From NCBI GenBank assembly GCA_000151295.1, contig GG745363.1:307005-358562 (forward strand): a stretch of DNA of 51,558 nucleotides, written 5' to 3'. Of this stretch, positions 47,786 to 51,558 are shown one piece after another; within the stretch, counting starts at the first letter, position 1, and every line of letters begins with the position of its first letter. The DNA comes from Allomyces macrogynus ATCC 38327 (lineage: Eukaryota; Blastocladiomycota; Blastocladiomycetes; Blastocladiales; Blastocladiaceae). A program made the position numbers and the translations under genes. A model generated the notes under the pieces. It searched no databases. It was not told the DNA's origin and was given only the letters and a program-made list of their open reading frames with translations.

Positions 47786-50622
47786 ATGCTCATGGCGCAC
47801 CACAACGGCGCACCGCCCGACCATCACGGCGCGCGTGTCGACGACGACGACGCCGACATTCTGTTTGCCCCGTCGCTCGCCATGGACGAAGAGGACGGCC
47901 AGCACAGCGCGCCCGCCTACGCGCGCTACGTCGCCGGCCTGCGCGAGTCGGCCGCGCACCTGCACGCGTTCCTGGCCTCGCACATTCACGATGCCGGCGC
48001 GCCGCGCGAGTTGGCCGTTGCCGCGCGCACGCTGGCCGCCGTGGATTTGTTGATTGACTCGCTTGCTGACTTGGCGCCGCGGCTCGCCGACTTGCACGAC
48101 GAGCATGAAGTGGTGGATGAGCAGCAGCCGCGTGCGGTGGAGGAGGACGAGGGCGATCACCATCACTTGTCCGCTGTGGAGCACGACAACGATGCCGCGA
48201 CGAACGGCGTCTACAGCGAGTACGAGCACCATGATTACGAGCAAGAACACGACTACGACGACGACGATGTGCATACCGCGTACGCGACCGCCGAGCGCGA
48301 CGACGACAATGGCAACTACCACGACGACGAAAACGACCACGCCGCTTTTGCAGCCGCGTACGACGGCCACATCGACCCGTCCACGCCCCCCGACGTCGCC
48401 CCCGCTGCTACCACTTTGGTCGAACACGACCACGACGACGACGCCACCAATCGCACACCCATTCCCGCCGCCCCGCTCTCCACCCACGAGCCTGCCGTTC
48501 CCGACGCTCCTGAGCACATTCCGCCCGCAACCCCTCCATCGCACGTCCTCGCGCCCGTCGCGCTCGCTGCGACCCCACCGGGCTCGTCCGTCACGCGCCA
48601 TTTCGCGAGTCTCTACCGCACGGCCTCGACGCGGTCGGCTGCCACGGGCTCGAACACGCTCGCGACGTCGCTCGACGCCGTCGACTTTTATGCCGGCTAT
48701 GCTGCTGATAACCCGCCGCCAGCGGTCCCGCCGATTCCGGAGACCGAGGAGCCCGCGCCCGTCGCGACCGGGAAGTCGCCAATGCGCGCGTTGATTGGGA
48801 AACTGGATGCGCTCCACGAAGAGTTTCAGCGGTATGTGCATGGCAACACGCCGCCGGCGTCGCCCGCGCAGAACGCGACCACAACGGGGCCCAAGCTGCC
48901 GCCACGGTCGTCTTTGCCGCGCGCGTTGGGGAATGCGAACGGGGAGAGTGGCGTTATGGTGATGCGGTCGGGCACGTCCGAGGAGGACGATGACGATGAT
49001 GATTTCCAGTCGGGTACGTGAGCGCGCCCTTTTCGGATGTATTTGGGTGTGGACACGAAAACTGACCCTCGTCTAGTCCTGTCGAGCCCCGTGGGTTCCG
49101 TGTCAGGCACCCCCGCCCCCACCGCGCCCGTTACCGCACCCGCCATCGCTCCACCCCTCACGGCGCCCATTCACGTCGATGACGACATCGACGACGACAT
49201 TGACGACGTCCCGTGCCACTTCCACACCGAGTCGCTGCGGCGCACGACCACGTCCCCGCCGCCGCCCGGGATCGACCTGCCCGCCGCGGTCCCGCACAAC
49301 AAGAAACGCGGGGTGGCCGAATCGATCATCGACGACTCGCCGACCCCACGACCGTCGACGTCCGTGCACCCGGCACCTACTGCGGCGCCGCGCGCGACGA
49401 CTCCAGCACCGGCCGCACCGGCGGCAGCGCCGACGGCGTACCACCGGACCGCAGAACACCGCCGGCCGGCGCCCGCGCGACCGTCGCCGACGCATGCGCC
49501 GTCGCCTGCACCGGCGACTCCCGCGGCACCCACGCCTGCGCCTGCACCTGCACCGGCCTCCTCGCCCGCACCGACCCCACCCACGCCGCAACCGAGCACG
49601 ACCCTCTCGACCGCCGTCACCGCCCCAGCGTACCGCCCGCGCGCGACCATGGCCGACCTCGCCGCCGACGCCGCTGCCGACGCTGCTGCCGCTCGCGCAG
49701 CCGTGGCCGAACACGACCGGCGAATTGCGGCCGCCATGCAGCGCGCCAGACACTCTTCGTTACCCGCAACCACCAGCCCCCCCGGTGGCGACCACGAGTC
49801 GAACTCGGGTTCGGGTAGTTCGTTGGGCGCGGGAGTCCCGATCCCGCGCGCGCACTTATTGGCCGACACCCCACCGGCCGCGCGGTTGGCCAAAGGCGCG
49901 CTGGAAGAGGCGGCGGCGGTGATCGCGTCACATATGCCCCCGGACGTCGTGCAGGAACATCAGCGGCGGAAGGCGCAAGACAAAGCCGGGAGGGGCAGGG
50001 CAATGTCGGAACCTGACGTCGGCCGCGGCGCGCGGCGTGCGGCGTCGGCGCACGACGAACCCGCCGCGCAGTCGCTCGCGTAGGACCAGCACGGGGGCAA
50101 GCAGCCGGGGGGCGGCGTCCGGCGTCGGGGGTTGAACCGCGGCCCGCCCCTTGGCCCCAAGGGGCGGGTCGCGTTCGCGGAAGAAGTGGCGGTCGTCACG
50201 CCGATTATTCCGGCGAGTAAGAAACGGTCGAATCCTTTGGGCGCGCTCAAGAAAATGATTTTCTCGCGTTCTTCGAGCTCGTCGAGTTCGTCGCCGCCGG
50301 CACCGACCAACGCGGTCCCGCGGCCGACGTCCCCCGCGTCGGGTGACAAGTACCCCGGCCGCGCAGCGGCAGCGGCTGCCGCGATGGCGATGCTGACACG
50401 GTCGGAATCGCAACTGTCGCGACACATTCACGAGGCCGAGGCAAACATGGAGCAGAACATGCGTGTGATTGCGACGGTCGGCGCGGAAGTCGCGGCGCGC
50501 GAACAGTGGGAGGCGCAACTCGTCGCGCAGTTGGGGCACGAGCAGGCCGCGGCGGTGATTGCGGCCGCGCGCGCCGCGCACGAACAGCAGATGGAAATGG
50601 CGCGGCCGGTCGCGCCACAGCC

Positions 50623-50662
<40 letters not shown>

Positions 50663-51558
50663 GATTTGCTGCAGCCGCCGCCGCCGTCCGGGTTGCCGAC
50701 GGCAATTCAGGTGCCGAGTTCGCTGTCGTCGGATGCGGAGGATGACGAGGATGAGGATGAGGAGGAGTCGCGCGCGTCGTCGCCGTCGGTCGACGGCCCG
50801 CCAAGGCACCACCACCACCAGCAGCCCGCGGCGGCCACGGCCGCGTCGAAACCCGCGCCTTCGCCGTCGCCCAAACCCGCGGACCCACCGGCGACCCCGG
50901 CCTCGGACGCGCCCAAGGTAACTGCCGCCGCGGCCGCGTCGCGCGCGGTTCTTGCTGCGGCGGGGAACACGGTGGCCCCACTGCACCGCGGCCCATCGAC
51001 GCACTTGGTCGCGCCGGACCACGCGGCGTCTGCTTTGGTCCGGACGAATACTCGCACGCGCGCATCGACCAAAGTCGTCACGCTTGACCCGGCAGCGACC
51101 CCATCGGAAACCGCGTCCCTTGTCGCGTCGGGCGCCCTGCACGCGTCGCTCACGCGCGAAGTCTCGCAACGCGTGCTCCCACCCGCGGCCGAAGCCTCCG
51201 CGGCCGTCCCGCCCGAGACCGCCGCCGGCACCGACCCTGGTGTTGCCGCCGCACCTGCCGAATCAGAAGCGACCCCCGCCGTCTCGGACGAGTCCGAGGA
51301 CGACGACTACGACGAAGCCGAGCTGTGGCCACTCGTCGAACTCCCCGCCCCAGGCTCGGACGGGGGGATCCGCAAACGCGCAGCCTCGGTCCTCCGGCAC
51401 GTGGCCGTCGACGCCGTCGGGTACTACTCGGCCAACGAACCCGATGAGCGGCGCGCGCACGCTCGTGCGTTCCAGGCGGCGTTTCTCGCACGGCGCGCGT
51501 CGCCCGCGGTCGCCGCACTGCACCGCGCATTGATGCGCGTCTCGGTCGCGCGACTCGT
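47786..51558 (+). CDS. Large low-complexity, acidic and Pro/Ala/Gln-rich hypothetical protein (incomplete at right edge)
   Basis: Exon 1, from ATG 47786 (MLMAHHNGAPPDHHGARVDD) to 49013, joins through a 63-nt intron (GTACGTGAG donor, AACTGACC branch, GTCTAG acceptor) to exon 2 from 49077. The N-terminus has a helical part (about 35-110: YARYVAGLRESAAHLHAFLA and LIDSLADLAPRLADL), then long Asp/His/Glu- and Pro/Ala-rich stretches. An in-frame TAG at 50081-50083 interrupts it, yet the same frame stays open for another 1475 bases to the window edge. That part contains a basic segment (NPLGALKKMIFSRSSS), a coiled coil (SRHIHEAEANMEQNMRVIAT and on), a run of 12 Gln codons and an acidic C-terminal part. 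Either a 66-nt intron (weak donor GTCGGC at 50018, acceptor TAG) removes the stop, or it is a nonsense change. No known domain. Confidence 0.6.
50624..50659 (+). repeat. CAG/CAA triplet run (12 Gln)
   Basis: Ten CAG codons followed by CAA and CAG, in frame within the large low-complexity protein. Confidence 0.85.

Overview
The window is nuclear DNA of a GC-rich eukaryote with compact genes, split by short introns (mostly 48-100 nt) with GT(A/G)NGT donors, CTGAC/CTAAC-type branch points and YAG acceptors. The gene content is opisthokont and fungus-like: SAGA subunit Hfi1/Ada1, OPT-family transporter, Ppm1-type methyltransferase, PRP4 kinase, heme-less CBS, an MST/Hippo-type kinase, and a heterotrimeric G alpha. 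A zoosporic early-diverging fungus, perhaps Blastocladiomycota, is my best guess; this is inference, because no rRNA or marker gene settles it. Exon boundaries below were worked out by eye from splice motifs, frame and remembered family conservation, and should be checked with RNA-seq.

Layout: 0.9-4.3 kb (-) is a three-exon gene encoding a GBP-like GTPase, a coiled coil and a C-terminal Hedgehog-type autoprocessing (Hog/Hint) domain with an intact Gly-Cys-Phe junction, the most striking gene here. 4.9-7.5 kb (-) is a broken gene with frame changes and an in-frame TGA. 7.9-9.7 kb (-) is an M32 metallocarboxypeptidase. 10.4-10.9 kb (-) is a small unknown. 11.5-13.4 kb (-) is Hfi1/Ada1 (SAGA), divergent from a Maf-type nucleotide pyrophosphatase (13.8-14.6, +). 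15.5-19.4 kb (+) is a P4-ATPase lipid flippase. 20.4-22.1 kb (+) is a divergent G alpha whose catalytic Gln is Ser. 22.8-23.1 kb is a GRDP/DUF1399 fragment. 23.5-27.4 kb (-) holds two unknown coiled-coil or low-complexity proteins; 28.1-30.0 kb (+) is another.

30.7-33.3 kb (+) is an MST1/2 (Hippo)-like kinase whose linker carries a run of Thr-hydrophobic-basic-basic motifs in 10-residue repeats. 33.4-41.4 kb is rich in decayed genes: an OPT transporter pseudogene and three broken copies (A, B, C) of an unrecognised protein family, with an intact Ppm1/LCMT1 gene among them (38.2-39.3, -). 41.8-43.5 kb (-) is cystathionine beta-synthase, 44.1-47.0 kb (-) is the PRP4 spliceosomal kinase, 47.3 kb (-) is tRNA-Arg(UCU), and 47.8 kb to the end (+) is a large low-complexity protein that runs off the window.

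There is no operon logic. The intact genes serve housekeeping roles (transcription, splicing, membrane asymmetry, PP2A methylation, cysteine metabolism), while the lineage-specific genes include the GBP-Hog protein, the odd G alpha, the repeat-bearing MST kinase and the decayed paralogue family.
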